A stretch of DNA of 64,000 nucleotides from Flavihumibacter cheonanensis (GCF_022352215.1 NZ_JAKRWF010000001.1:620001-684000), one strand, 5' to 3'; shown: positions 1 to 8,615, counted from the first letter of the stretch. The notes: generated by a model from the letters alone, not told the origin. Program-made: numbers and translations.

Positions 1-227
1 CAGGAGCTAAAGCGCTTTCCCTATTGAAAACTCCTGTGTTGCTGATTGTAGGTGGCCTCGATGAAGAAGTGCTGCAGTTGAATGAACAGGCTGCCGCAAG
101 GATGGTTTGTGAAAAAAGAATTGAAATCGTGCCGGGTGCCACTCATCTGTTTGAAGAAAAAGGAGCAATGGAAAAAGTAGGTGAACTGGCCATCAGTTGG
201 TTTGAAAAATACCTGTTCTCACATTAA
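1..227 (+). CDS. alpha/beta hydrolase, C-terminal part (gene starts before the window)
   Basis: The reading frame is open from the first bases (codons from position 3) and ends at TAA 225-227, so only about the last 74 residues are visible. They show the end of an alpha/beta hydrolase fold: the strand TPVLLIVGGLDEEV, which carries the usual acid residue after the GG, then GATHLFEE, where the His is in the position of the catalytic His. This arrangement is typical of dienelactone-hydrolase-like proteins. The gene ends 10 bp before a phosphoribosyltransferase gene, and the two families are known to occur together or fused. The nucleophile is outside the window, so the substrate is unknown. Confidence 0.75.
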   Translation, partial: GAKALSLLKTPVLLIVGGLDEEVLQLNEQAAARMVCEKRIEIVPGATHLFEEKGAMEKVGELAISWFEKYLFSH

Positions 228-237
228 TACTAGTCAA

Positions 238-864
238 ATGTTCCAGGATCGGATAGAAGCCGGTTTGGCGCTGGCTCAACAATTAAGCAAGTATAAAGAC
301 GACAATGGCATTGTGCTGGCAATACCCCGGGGAGGGGTTCCTGTTGGATATGCCGTAGCGCGCGAACTGGGATTTCCCCTGGAATTAGTATTAACCAAAA
401 AGATAGGGCATCCGAATAATAAGGAATATGCGATCGGGGCAGCCAGCCTGACTGATTATTTTATTGTTCCTCATGAGGAAGTGCCAGCAGAATATGTCGA
501 AAAAGAGTTGATACGCGTCCGCGAACGTTTGACGGAAATGCATGATCGTTTTGAAGCAACAAAGGAGGCCGCAGACGTAGAAGGTAAAACCGTGATCATT
601 GTGGATGATGGAATAGCAACTGGTAATACCTTGCTTGCTACTGTACAGCTGATAAAAAAAAGCCGTCCGAAAAAAGTAATAATCGCAGTTCCGGTTGCAC
701 CCGAAGAGGCGGTAAGAAAATTAACTAAGCAGGTAGATGATATGGTTGTATTGCTGATTCCGGATATGTTTTATGGGGTAGGAGGGTTTTATGAGGATTT
801 CAGCCAGGTGAGTGATGAAGAGGTAATTGGCTGGCTGAATAAATCACAGAAAAAATCAATTTAA
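238..864 (+). CDS. phosphoribosyltransferase family protein
   Basis: A 208-residue cytosolic protein of the type I phosphoribosyltransferase fold. The PRPP-binding loop is clear near residues 119-131 (VIIVDDGIATGNT), and an N-terminal AIPRGGVPVG segment matches the PPi-binding loop. I chose ATG 238 because longer in-frame starts lie inside the upstream hydrolase gene. It follows that hydrolase by 10 bp and probably shares its transcript. Family members of this class (ComF/hypoxanthine PRT-like, often linked to alpha/beta hydrolases) mostly have no assigned substrate, so I do not name one. It could salvage a base or modify a nucleotide. Confidence 0.85.
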   Translation: MFQDRIEAGLALAQQLSKYKDDNGIVLAIPRGGVPVGYAVARELGFPLELVLTKKIGHPNNKEYAIGAASLTDYFIVPHEEVPAEYVEKELIRVRERLTEMHDRFEATKEAADVEGKTVIIVDDGIATGNTLLATVQLIKKSRPKKVIIAVPVAPEEAVRKLTKQVDDMVVLLIPDMFYGVGGFYEDFSQVSDEEVIGWLNKSQKKSI

Positions 865-931
865 TGAATGATTTAGATCAGTCATTTGCGGAAATAGCAG
901 TAGTACCTTTCTATACTAAAATTTAAATCGC

Positions 932-1444
932 ATGAAACAGGTAAAATCATTATTGATTTTCGGTTTTTTCATTGCCGGAATCAGTATACAATCCAGGGCA
1001 CAGGTTACAACGCTTCCTGAAGTGACTGTATTAGCCAGAAACTATAAGTATCTTAAATCAGTTGATAATAAAGGAGCAGCTGAACCCATTAAGCTATTGG
1101 AAAGGCAAGCGGCCGCATATGATGTAAAGAGTTCTGAATATTATGACGATGAATACGATACCTATTCTATCAGATTCCATCTTCCTAATGGATTTATACT
1201 TGCTGTTTATGATCAGGACGGAAAAATTATACGCACTGCAGAACGATTTAATGATGTTGCATTACCTTTTGCCATACAAAATGCAATTGGTCAAAGATAT
1301 CCTAAATGGGCTATATCAAAAGACGTCTACGTCGTAAAGTATGGAAATGAGGAAGGTGCCAAAAAAGAATATAAAATTGTTCTGGAAAATGGTAGTAAGC
1401 GATTACGAATCAAAACGAATGAAAAAGGTGAATTTATTGAATAG
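932..1444 (+). CDS. secreted PepSY-like protein
   Basis: A 170-residue protein with a signal peptide (residues 1-23, ending SRAQ) and a mature part containing two alternating strand/helix units. The C-terminal half (FAIQNAIGQRYPKW, then VVKYGNEEG and KEYKIVLENG) resembles the PepSY-like (DUF2874) fold common in Bacteroidota periplasmic proteins. I see no catalytic motif. It is preceded by a 67-bp gap after the phosphoribosyltransferase and followed by a strong terminator, so it may be a single-gene unit or the end of the upstream operon. Function unknown. Confidence 0.7.
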   Translation: MKQVKSLLIFGFFIAGISIQSRAQVTTLPEVTVLARNYKYLKSVDNKGAAEPIKLLERQAAAYDVKSSEYYDDEYDTYSIRFHLPNGFILAVYDQDGKIIRTAERFNDVALPFAIQNAIGQRYPKWAISKDVYVVKYGNEEGAKKEYKIVLENGSKRLRIKTNEKGEFIE

Positions 1445-1470
1445 TATTTTATGGCCTGAGCTTACAAACC

Positions 1471-1502
1471 AAAACCCGCAATACTAATTGCGGGTTTTTT
1501 TT
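1471..1502 (+). terminator. intrinsic terminator after the PepSY-like gene
   Basis: Perfect 12-bp stem (arms AAAACCCGCAAT and ATTGCGGGTTTT) with a 4-nt loop ACTA, followed by a T run. It lies 27 bp after the stop of the PepSY-like gene. It also precedes the 3' end of the tRNA on the other strand, and the arm sequence would give a U-rich end in both directions. Confidence 0.88.
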
Positions 1503-1506
1503 GATG

Positions 1507-1591
1507 CGGAGAGAGAGGGATTCGAACCCCCGGACCTGTTACAGTCAACGGTTTTCAAGACCGCCGCATTCGACCGCTCTGCCATCTCTCC
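1507..1591 (-). tRNA. tRNA-Ser (anticodon TGA)
   Basis: Read on the minus strand from 1591 to 1507: acceptor GGAGAGA pairs with TCTCTCC before discriminator G. A D-arm of the form GCAGAGCGGTCGAATGC, an anticodon loop CTTGAAA with TGA at 1557-1555, a long variable arm characteristic of class II serine tRNAs, and a T-arm with GGTTCGAATCC are all present. Length is 85 nt. The 3' CCA is not encoded. Confidence 0.97.
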
Positions 1592-1685
1592 GGGCGCAAA
1601 ATTAGGGGTTGAGTTCAATTGCCAAAATTTTTTTTCAGATACAGGCTATTTTCTTCGAAATTCCTGAAAATCAATGGTTGTCTGG

Positions 1686-1705
1686 CCCGTCGGATACCCG
1701 ACGGG
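1686..1705. promoter_or_regulatory. inverted repeat upstream of the fucose operon
   Basis: Arms CCCGTCGG (1686-1693) and CCGACGGG (1698-1705) with a 4-nt spacer, 130 bp upstream of the permease start. No T run follows, so it does not look like a terminator. It could be an operator or the end of a short transcript. The rest of the 1592-1835 gap shows only AT-rich sequence with TAATTTG near 1751, a near-match to the Bacteroidota -7 box. Confidence 0.4.
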
Positions 1706-1835
1706 AATATATAATTGACTGTGTGCTAATAACTTGTTAATATATTCGAATAATTTGCGCAATTTGACGGCCCCATCAGCCTGGTAAGCCAGTAATTTTC
1801 CAGAATTAAATGGATTATCCATAAATCAACCTTGC

Positions 1836-3116
1836 ATGTCATCCAAAAACAAGTATCTCTTACCGTTTATCCTGGTTACTTCGTTATTTTTCCTTTGGGC
1901 CTTTTTACACAATATCAACCCGATCCTGATTCCCCATCTGAAAAAAGCCTGCCAGTTAAACGATACACAATCTGCACTGATTGATTTTGCGGTTTATATG
2001 GGTTATTTCGCAATTGCGTTACCTGCCGGATGGTTCATGAATAAATATGGATATAAAAAAGGTATCCTATTTGGGTTAGTACTGTATGGTGCAGGAGCCC
2101 TCCTGTTTCTACCTTCTGCTGATACCCGGTCCTATACCTTTTTCCTAATTGCTCTGTTTGTTATTGCTGCGGGTGCAACCTTCCTGGAAACAATTGCCAA
2201 CCCCTATATCACCAAGCTTGGTGACCCTGCAACTGCTACCCAACGATTAAATTTTGCGCAGTCATTCAATGGTGTAGGTGCTTTCCTCGCCCCGTTGATT
2301 GGTGGTAAATTCATTCTTACCGGCATTGAACACAGTCCCGATACCTTAAAAGCCATGGAACAAAGCGGTACCCTCCAGACCTACCTGCAGGAGGAAGCCA
2401 ATGCTGTTCGGGTGCCCTACCTTGTTATAGGAATTGTGGTATTTATTCTGGTTGCACTTTTCCTGGTGGTGAAATTGCCGGAAGGGGAAGAAACCACCGT
2501 TGATGCCAGTCAAAAAGAGGATAAATTCTCCTTTTCTGTATTAGCTATTCCCCAGGTTCGCTGGGCTGTATTGGCGCAGTTTTTTTATGTAGGTGCGCAG
2601 GTAGGAGTGGGTAGTTTTTTCATTCGTTTTTCCAAATACACGATGGATCTTCCTGAAATTCCCGCCTCACAATACCTGTCACTGGCAATGGTTGGATTCA
2701 TGGTAGGTCGGTTTACCGGTACCTTTTTTATGAAGTTTATCAGTCCGGCTCGCCTGCTTGTAATCTACTCCGCCATTTGTGTAGTGCTGTTATTGCTCGC
2801 ATCCTTTGTTTCAGGCCCCGTAGCAGTTTATGCCGTAATGGCGGTGCCTTTCTTTATGTCGATCATGTTCCCCACCATTTTTGCATTGGGAATCGCAGGA
2901 TTGGGTGCTGCTGCAAGAATGGCTTCGTCTTTGCTGGTAATGGCAATAGTGGGAGGAGCATTCTTCCCGGTATTGATGGGACAACTTTCTGATCTGACCG
3001 GAGGAAACATTCAGATTTCCTACCTGATTCCGTTGATCTGTTTTATAGTTGTTGGAATTTTCGGTTACTCACAGTCAAATAAAAACGAAGTGGTTGCCCT
3101 GCAACCGGGACACTAA
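1836..3116 (+). CDS. fucP: L-fucose:H+ symporter family permease (MFS)
   Basis: A 426-residue, twelve-helix major facilitator protein of the FucP family. The N-terminus (FFLWAFLHNINPILIPHLKK) and the segment ATFLETIANPYITKLGDP carry hallmarks of this family, and a basic NKYGYKKG loop follows TM2. It would bring L-fucose or a related sugar across the inner membrane with protons. It leads a five-gene set separated by gaps of 11, 2, 15 and 9 bp, and the neighbours supply fucose-oxidising enzymes, which supports fucose rather than another sugar. FucP-family proteins also carry galactose, glucose or N-acetylglucosamine, so the substrate is inferred from context. Confidence 0.85.
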   Translation: MSSKNKYLLPFILVTSLFFLWAFLHNINPILIPHLKKACQLNDTQSALIDFAVYMGYFAIALPAGWFMNKYGYKKGILFGLVLYGAGALLFLPSADTRSYTFFLIALFVIAAGATFLETIANPYITKLGDPATATQRLNFAQSFNGVGAFLAPLIGGKFILTGIEHSPDTLKAMEQSGTLQTYLQEEANAVRVPYLVIGIVVFILVALFLVVKLPEGEETTVDASQKEDKFSFSVLAIPQVRWAVLAQFFYVGAQVGVGSFFIRFSKYTMDLPEIPASQYLSLAMVGFMVGRFTGTFFMKFISPARLLVIYSAICVVLLLLASFVSGPVAVYAVMAVPFFMSIMFPTIFALGIAGLGAAARMASSLLVMAIVGGAFFPVLMGQLSDLTGGNIQISYLIPLICFIVVGIFGYSQSNKNEVVALQPGH

Positions 3117-3127
3117 TTATAAAAAAA

Positions 3128-3895
3128 ATGTTATTCAATTATTCCAATAAATCAGTTGTTATAACCGGGGGTGCCAGCGGTATCGGGAAGGCGGCCACTA
3201 TTGCCTTTGCCAGCCAGGGAGCAACGGTTCATGTGATTGAACTCAATGAAAACGGCTGGGCATCGCTGGAGGAGGAACTGCAGGAGTATGCTGCAAAAGC
3301 ATTTATTCATACAGGTGATGTATCTGACCAGGCCCGAATGCTTGAAATCTTTCAGCAAATCGGTCCGGTTGATGTACTCATCAACAATGCAGGTATCGCT
3401 CATGTAGGTAGTGTTACTACTACTACGGAAGCAGATTTTGATCGCCTTTTCCGGGTAAATGTGAAAGGTGTATACAATTGTATGTTGGGTGCTATCCCCC
3501 AGATGCAGGCAAAAGGAGGAGGAGCTATCCTGAACTTGAGTTCCATCGCGGCGGTAGTTGGACTCTCAGACCGGTTTGCTTACAGCATGACCAAGGGAGC
3601 CGTATTGGCGATGACATTATCTGCTGCAAAAGATTACCTGAAAGATAATATCCGGGTGAACTGCATTTCGCCTGCAAGAGTTCATACTCCTTTTGTAGAT
3701 GGATTCATAGCTAAAAATTATCCCGGAAAAGAAAAAGAAATGTTTGAAAAATTATCGGCCAGTCAGCCTATTGGAAGAATGGGAAAACCGGAGGAAATCG
3801 CCAACCTGATGATTTATCTCTGTTCTGATGAAGCCTCTTTCATCACAGGATCAGATTATCCGATTGATGGAGGATTTATTACGCTAAATACCTAG
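3128..3895 (+). CDS. SDR dehydrogenase, likely 2-keto-3-deoxy-L-fuconate dehydrogenase
   Basis: A 255-residue classical short-chain dehydrogenase. The NAD(P)-binding TGGASGIG is at residues 13-20, NNAG is near 86-89, and the catalytic Tyr152-xxx-Lys156 is intact (YSMTK). The C-terminal part SPARVHTPFVDGFIAKNYPG resembles 2-keto-3-deoxy-L-fuconate 4-dehydrogenases. In the non-phosphorylating fucose route it would give 2,4-diketo-3-deoxy-L-fuconate, the substrate of the FAH-family product encoded 2 bp downstream. The exact step is inferred from family resemblance and neighbours. Confidence 0.8.
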   Translation: MLFNYSNKSVVITGGASGIGKAATIAFASQGATVHVIELNENGWASLEEELQEYAAKAFIHTGDVSDQARMLEIFQQIGPVDVLINNAGIAHVGSVTTTTEADFDRLFRVNVKGVYNCMLGAIPQMQAKGGGAILNLSSIAAVVGLSDRFAYSMTKGAVLAMTLSAAKDYLKDNIRVNCISPARVHTPFVDGFIAKNYPGKEKEMFEKLSASQPIGRMGKPEEIANLMIYLCSDEASFITGSDYPIDGGFITLNT

Positions 3896-3897
3896 AA

Positions 3898-4752
3898 ATG
3901 AAACTTATTCGATTTGGTAACGCGGGCCATGAAAAACCGGGGGTTCTTATAGATGGAAAACAACTGGATGTTTCCGCGCATTTTGATGATTATAATGAAG
4001 CTTTTTTTGCTGAAGATGGTCTCAATCGGCTGGCTGATGTGATCAGGGAACTGGGTGCGGAACTGCCTGAAATACCTTCCGGTACCCGGTTAGGCGCTCC
4101 TATTGCCAGACCCTCGAAAATTGTTTGCATCGGCCTCAATTACATTGACCATGCAACCGAAACAAACGCTACACCACCTGCCGAACCGGTGATCTTCATG
4201 AAATCAACCACGGCATTAATTGGACCAAATGACGAAGTAACCATCCCCCGCGGATCCGAAAAAACCGACTGGGAAGTGGAACTGGCTATCGTTATCGGAA
4301 AGAAAGCCAGCTATGTGGAAGAAACGGAAGCCCTGGATTATGTAGCAGGTTATGTGTTGCACAATGATATCAGTGAACGAGCCTATCAATTGGAACGGGG
4401 TGGTACCTGGGATAAAGGAAAAGGCTGTGATACGTTTGCTCCCATCGGTCCCTGGCTGGTTACCAAAGATGAAATCAATGATGTTCATAATCTTCGGTTA
4501 TGGCTAACCGTGAATGGAAAAAAAATGCAGGATGGCAATACCAGCAACCTGATTTTTAAAATACCGCACCTGATTGCCTATACATCCCAGTTTATGACCC
4601 TGCTGCCGGGAGATATCATTTCAACGGGAACACCTGCAGGAGTGGGACTGGGCATGAATCCACAGGTATACCTGAAGCCTGGAGATGTGATGGAACTGGG
4701 AATTGATGGGCTCGGAACTTCCCGGCAGGAATGTTTTGCTTTTAATCGCTAA
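3898..4752 (+). CDS. FAH-family hydrolase, likely 2,4-diketo-3-deoxy-L-fuconate hydrolase
   Basis: A 284-residue fumarylacetoacetate-hydrolase-fold protein. After a short N-terminal domain (1-70) the FAH domain runs from KIVCIGLNYIDHATE to the end. The metal-binding acidic pair is in DWEVELAIVIG (near 123-133), a further Asp in HNDISERAYQ, and the PGDIISTGTPAGVGLG segment is conserved. Such enzymes cleave C-C bonds of diketo sugar acids. Here the likely products are pyruvate and lactate from diketo-deoxyfuconate. It starts 2 bp after the upstream SDR gene, which indicates cotranscription. Confidence 0.85.
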   Translation: MKLIRFGNAGHEKPGVLIDGKQLDVSAHFDDYNEAFFAEDGLNRLADVIRELGAELPEIPSGTRLGAPIARPSKIVCIGLNYIDHATETNATPPAEPVIFMKSTTALIGPNDEVTIPRGSEKTDWEVELAIVIGKKASYVEETEALDYVAGYVLHNDISERAYQLERGGTWDKGKGCDTFAPIGPWLVTKDEINDVHNLRLWLTVNGKKMQDGNTSNLIFKIPHLIAYTSQFMTLLPGDIISTGTPAGVGLGMNPQVYLKPGDVMELGIDGLGTSRQECFAFNR

Positions 4753-4767
4753 CTACAATAAGAGAAC

Positions 4768-5553
4768 ATGAATTTAGAACTGCAACATAAAGTGATCCTG
4801 GTTACCGGTGGTGCCAAAGGTATTGGTGAAGGCATTGTTAGAGTGCTGGCTGCGGAGGGAGCTCACCCGGTAATTATAGGAAGAGATGCAAAAGATAACC
4901 AGAAACTGGTTGATGAATTACTGGCCGCCGGACAGAAAGCGGATCAGTTTGCGGCTGAATTAGCAGACCCCAAAGCCTGTAAAGCCGCGGTGGATTATGT
5001 ATTGCTCAAGTTTGGCAGAATAGACGGGTTGGTAAACAATGCAGGCAAGAATGACGGTGTGGGATTAGAGAAGGGCAATTATGAAGATTTCATGGCTTCC
5101 CTGCATCGCAATCTTGTTCATTATTTCCTGATGGCTCATCATGCCTTACCGGCACTGATCAAATCCAAAGGTTCCATCGTAAACATCAGTTCCAAAACTG
5201 CTGAAACAGGCCAGGGAAATACCTCTGCTTATGCGGCGTCTAATGGTGGTCGTAATGCACTCACCCGCGAATGGGCTGTTGAATTGCTGAAATACGGAAT
5301 TCGTGTGAATGCCATCATTGTAGCTGAATGTTGGACACCCCAATATGCAAACTGGATTGAAACCTTACCGAATCCAAAAGAAAAGCTGGATAGCATCAAC
5401 AAGCGGATACCCTTTGAAAACCGGATGACTACACCGGAAGAGATTGCCAACACAACGGCATTTTTGCTTTCGAATAAATCAAGTCATACTACCGGGCAAC
5501 TGATTCATGTAGATGGTGGCTACGTTCACCTGGATAAAATTATTACTGAATAA
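4768..5553 (+). CDS. SDR family oxidoreductase, likely L-fucose dehydrogenase, with Asn in place of the catalytic Lys
   Basis: A 261-residue short-chain dehydrogenase with TGGAKGIG near residues 12-19 and VNNAG near 90. The active-site motif reads Tyr155-AAS-Asn159 instead of YxxxK. The codon at 5242-5244 is AAT, so this is a real Asn in this sequence. The surrounding GQGNTSAYAAS and ALTREWAVELL fit NAD-dependent L-fucose dehydrogenases. In this operon it is the best candidate for the first oxidation, fucose to fuconolactone. The missing Lys means either a changed proton relay or a different role. It lies 15 bp after the FAH gene and 9 bp before the dehydratase gene. Confidence 0.75.
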   Translation: MNLELQHKVILVTGGAKGIGEGIVRVLAAEGAHPVIIGRDAKDNQKLVDELLAAGQKADQFAAELADPKACKAAVDYVLLKFGRIDGLVNNAGKNDGVGLEKGNYEDFMASLHRNLVHYFLMAHHALPALIKSKGSIVNISSKTAETGQGNTSAYAASNGGRNALTREWAVELLKYGIRVNAIIVAECWTPQYANWIETLPNPKEKLDSINKRIPFENRMTTPEEIANTTAFLLSNKSSHTTGQLIHVDGGYVHLDKIITE

Positions 5554-5562
5554 CCTGCAACA

Positions 5563-7200
5563 ATGAATGCATCAATACTGCAAGTACATCCCAAAGACAA
5601 TGTACTGGTAGCACTTACAAACCTTACCAGGGGGGAACTGATTGAATGGAATGGGCAAACTATTCCGCTTCAGTCAGATATTCCGGCCAAACACAAATTC
5701 ACCATAGCTGCTTTGAATGCGGGAGATCCTGTTATCATGTATGGCGTGCTGGTGGGTAAAGCTCAAACAGCTGTACCAACTGGTGCACTCCTAACAACCG
5801 AAAATCTGAAACACGCAGCAGATCCCTATGCTTTTAGAAACGTACACCTGGATTGGGAAGCGCCGAACGTCGAGAAATTTCGTAACCGTACTTTCCTGGG
5901 TTATCACCGGTCAGATGGAAGGGTGGGGACTGCTAATTTCTGGCTATTTATTCCTACCGTTTTCTGTGAAAACCGAAACCTGCAGGTAATTAAAGAAGCC
6001 CTTATAAATGAATTGGGATATGGTGTAACGGAGAAGTATAAACGCTATACGAGGGACCTGGTAAACGCAATGGAAAATGGAGAAAGCCTGCTCAATGTGC
6101 AGCTTCACTCAAATGGAGCATCTCAGCACCGGGTTTTTCCAAATGTGGATGGAATCAAATTCCTGAACCACGATGGTGGTTGTGGCGGCATCCGGCAGGA
6201 TTCTGACATGCTGGGAAAATTGCTCGCTGCTTATGCCAATCATCCCAATGTAGGCGGGGTTACCATTCTAAGCCTGGGTTGTCAGCACCTGCAGACCCGG
6301 CAATTGCTGGACGAATTGAAAACACTCAATCCTCATTATGATAAACCGCTTTTTGTTTTTGAACAGCAGCAATCACAATCTGAAGAAGAGTTGATTACAA
6401 GTGCTATCCGCACCAGTTTCGAAGGCCTGCAGCAGATCAATCAACAGCAACGGCAACCGGCTTCGCTTGATAAATTATGTATTGGTGTAAAATGCGGAGG
6501 CAGTGATGGCTTTAGCGGAATTTCTGCTAATCCGGCTGTTGGGTATTGTTCCGACCTGCTGGTGGCCCTTGGAGGAAAAGTATTGCTGGCTGAATTTCCT
6601 GAATTATGTGGTGCTGAGCAGGATCTGATTGACCGCAGTGTGAATGAAGCCACTGCCCGGAAATTTATCCGATTGATGGAATCCTACGATGCACTGGCCC
6701 ACCAGGCGGGTTCTGGATTCTTCATGAATCCTTCTCCGGGTAATATCCGGGATGGTCTTATCACAGATGCAATTAAAAGTGCGGGCGCAGCCAAAAAAGG
6801 AGGAAACTCGCCTGTTGTAGATGTGCTTGATTACACGGAACCAGCCACTAAACCAGGTCTGAGCCTGGTTTGTACGCCAGGTAATGATGTAGAAGCTACC
6901 ACGGGGAAAGCTGCTTCCGGTGCTACACTTATTCTATTTACAACGGGGCTTGGTACGCCAACCGGGAATCCTGTTTGCCCCACTATTAAACTCGCTACCA
7001 ACAGCGCACTTGCCAAACGTATGGCAGATATAATCGATATTGATACCGGGCCCATCATTACAGGAGAAAAAACCATTGCACAGATGGGAGAGGAGATTCT
7101 CGAATATTGTATTCGCGCGGCCAGTGGAGAAGTGGTTCCAAAGGCGGTTCAGTTAAATCAGGATGATTTCATCCCCTGGAAAAGAGGCGTAAGCCTATAA
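5563..7200 (+). CDS. UxaA (D-altronate dehydratase) family protein, likely L-fuconate dehydratase
   Basis: A 545-residue protein with an N-terminal SAF domain (about 1-90) and a large C-terminal dehydratase domain. Conserved metal-site segments are HDGGCGGIR (near 203), LGCQHLQT, VKCGGSDGFSGISANPA (near 307) and the GNPVCPTIK region. The family uses iron or manganese to dehydrate sugar acids such as altronate, galactarate, D-arabinonate and L-fuconate. Its place at the end of the fucose set makes L-fuconate the likely substrate. No lactonase gene is present in this operon, so fuconolactone opening must be spontaneous or encoded elsewhere. Confidence 0.85.
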   Translation: MNASILQVHPKDNVLVALTNLTRGELIEWNGQTIPLQSDIPAKHKFTIAALNAGDPVIMYGVLVGKAQTAVPTGALLTTENLKHAADPYAFRNVHLDWEAPNVEKFRNRTFLGYHRSDGRVGTANFWLFIPTVFCENRNLQVIKEALINELGYGVTEKYKRYTRDLVNAMENGESLLNVQLHSNGASQHRVFPNVDGIKFLNHDGGCGGIRQDSDMLGKLLAAYANHPNVGGVTILSLGCQHLQTRQLLDELKTLNPHYDKPLFVFEQQQSQSEEELITSAIRTSFEGLQQINQQQRQPASLDKLCIGVKCGGSDGFSGISANPAVGYCSDLLVALGGKVLLAEFPELCGAEQDLIDRSVNEATARKFIRLMESYDALAHQAGSGFFMNPSPGNIRDGLITDAIKSAGAAKKGGNSPVVDVLDYTEPATKPGLSLVCTPGNDVEATTGKAASGATLILFTTGLGTPTGNPVCPTIKLATNSALAKRMADIIDIDTGPIITGEKTIAQMGEEILEYCIRAASGEVVPKAVQLNQDDFIPWKRGVSL

Positions 7201-7233
7201 ACTACCTGTCACAAAAGAGGAAGATTAGGTATC

Positions 7234-7251
7234 TTTAAGCATAAGCTTAAA
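7234..7251. promoter_or_regulatory. inverted repeat just before the esterase gene
   Basis: Arms TTTAAGC (7234-7240) and GCTTAAA (7245-7251) around ATAA, ending 2 bp before the ATG at 7254. A TATCTTTA sequence at 7230-7237 is one base away from the TAnnTTTG -7 box. The repeat would fold in the leader, or could be an operator. No other promoter element is clear. Confidence 0.35.
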
Positions 7252-7253
7252 CG

Positions 7254-8036
7254 ATGCGTATCTTCCTCTTTTTAATTTCATTTGCACTTCTTAGCACCGG
7301 CGTTCGTGCGCAGGATCTTACCCAATATGAAAAGAAAACCTTTATTAGCAGTCGCGGTGATACGCTGCCCTACAGGATTCTTTATCCTCTGAATTATGAT
7401 GCCTCAAAAAAATATCCGATGTTCCTCGTTTTACATGGAGCAGGAGAAAGAGGTAATAACAATGAAGCCCAGCTCACACATGGTGCCAGATTATTCCTCG
7501 CGGATTCCAACCGGACACGTTACCCGGCCATAGTTGTATTCCCGCAATGTCCACAAAATAGTTTCTGGGCCAAAGCCAATGTAAACCGAAACACCACTCC
7601 TTTTGAGATCAGCTTTGATTACAGTGGTTCCGCCAGCGCACCTTTGAATGCAGCGATTGAATTGACCCGTCAATTGATAAAGGAAGGATCGGTTGATAAA
7701 AGAAAAGTTTATGTTACCGGTTTATCCATGGGGGGCATGGGGACCTTCGAAGCTGTTTACAGAGAACCTAAATTATTTGCGGCTGCCGGGCCCATTTCTG
7801 GAGGTGGAAATACCCAGGCATTTAATAAAAAAACAGCCAGAGTTCCCTTCCGTGTGTTTCATGGTGCAGCAGATGCGGTAGTGAATGTAAAACTATCGCA
7901 GGAAATGGTAGCCCGTTTGAAAGACTTACATGCAACAGTTGAATATTTTGAATATCCGGGTGTGAATCATAACAGTTGGGACAATGCATTTGCAGAACCC
8001 GATTTTATCAGTTGGTTTTATAATCGAAAAAAATAA
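7254..8036 (+). CDS. secreted alpha/beta hydrolase (esterase / phospholipase-like)
   Basis: A 260-residue protein with a signal peptide (1-19, ending VRAQ) and an alpha/beta hydrolase domain. The oxyanion region LVLHGAGERG, the nucleophile elbow GLSMGGMG (Ser158), an acid in VFHGAADAVV and the His in GVNHNSWDNAF are all present. This arrangement matches the PHB-depolymerase/feruloyl-esterase-like family that Bacteroidota export to the periplasm. It lies 53 bp after the fucose operon and 15 bp before a lipoprotein gene. It could be an accessory glycan esterase, but nothing in the sequence fixes the substrate. Confidence 0.85.
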   Translation: MRIFLFLISFALLSTGVRAQDLTQYEKKTFISSRGDTLPYRILYPLNYDASKKYPMFLVLHGAGERGNNNEAQLTHGARLFLADSNRTRYPAIVVFPQCPQNSFWAKANVNRNTTPFEISFDYSGSASAPLNAAIELTRQLIKEGSVDKRKVYVTGLSMGGMGTFEAVYREPKLFAAAGPISGGGNTQAFNKKTARVPFRVFHGAADAVVNVKLSQEMVARLKDLHATVEYFEYPGVNHNSWDNAFAEPDFISWFYNRKK

Positions 8037-8051
8037 TCAGCCTGACAGTAT

Positions 8052-8615
8052 ATGAGAAACAGGTTTCATATTGCCTGGCTACTGGTAGTACTGGTGGCTT
8101 GCCAGTCGGAGCCCAAGGGCCGGCCGGATGCATATTACCTGAAAACCGGAGACAGTCTTTCCGCTGCAGCTTTTCAAACGATTCGGGGTGCTTTGCAAAC
8201 TGCGATAGCAGATAGCGGAGTGGATAAAGCTATCCGATTCTGTCAGCTGAATGCCCTGGCATTAACCCACCAGTTAAATACAGATTTTATTAAAATAGAA
8301 CGTCTGACGGAACGGTACCGCAATTCTCAGAACCAATTAACGGATGAAAGCAAAGCAATCTGGGATACTTATAAGACAAAACTTGCTGCGGGGGATTCAC
8401 TTCAGCCTGTAGTTGTTCGTACGGCCAATCAGGTTGATTATTATAAGCCGATTTTACTTCAGCCAATGTGTCTTACCTGTCATGGTCAACCCAACTCCAA
8501 TATTCCTGCTTCGCTGGTTGCAACCATTGATTCATTGTATCCGAATGATCTTGCTAAGGGTTTTTCCGTAGGTGAGCTGAGAGGCCTTTGGCAGATCCGT
8601 TTTCAATTGCCTTGA
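8052..8615 (+). CDS. DUF3365 lipoprotein with one c-type heme motif
   Basis: A 187-residue lipoprotein (signal peptide, lipobox LVAC with Cys17) with the Tll0287-like/DUF3365 domain. A single CLTCH heme c-binding motif lies at residues 140-144 (MCLTCHG). The N-terminal part contains conserved helices of this sensor-like fold. It probably sits on the periplasmic side of a membrane and binds one heme, perhaps as a redox or gas sensor or a small electron carrier. It follows the esterase gene by 15 bp. Its partner is not visible here. Confidence 0.8.
   Translation: MRNRFHIAWLLVVLVACQSEPKGRPDAYYLKTGDSLSAAAFQTIRGALQTAIADSGVDKAIRFCQLNALALTHQLNTDFIKIERLTERYRNSQNQLTDESKAIWDTYKTKLAAGDSLQPVVVRTANQVDYYKPILLQPMCLTCHGQPNSNIPASLVATIDSLYPNDLAKGFSVGELRGLWQIRFQLP

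Noticed and set aside
1686-1705. Intrinsic terminator
   Set aside because: The stem is good but no T run follows on either strand.
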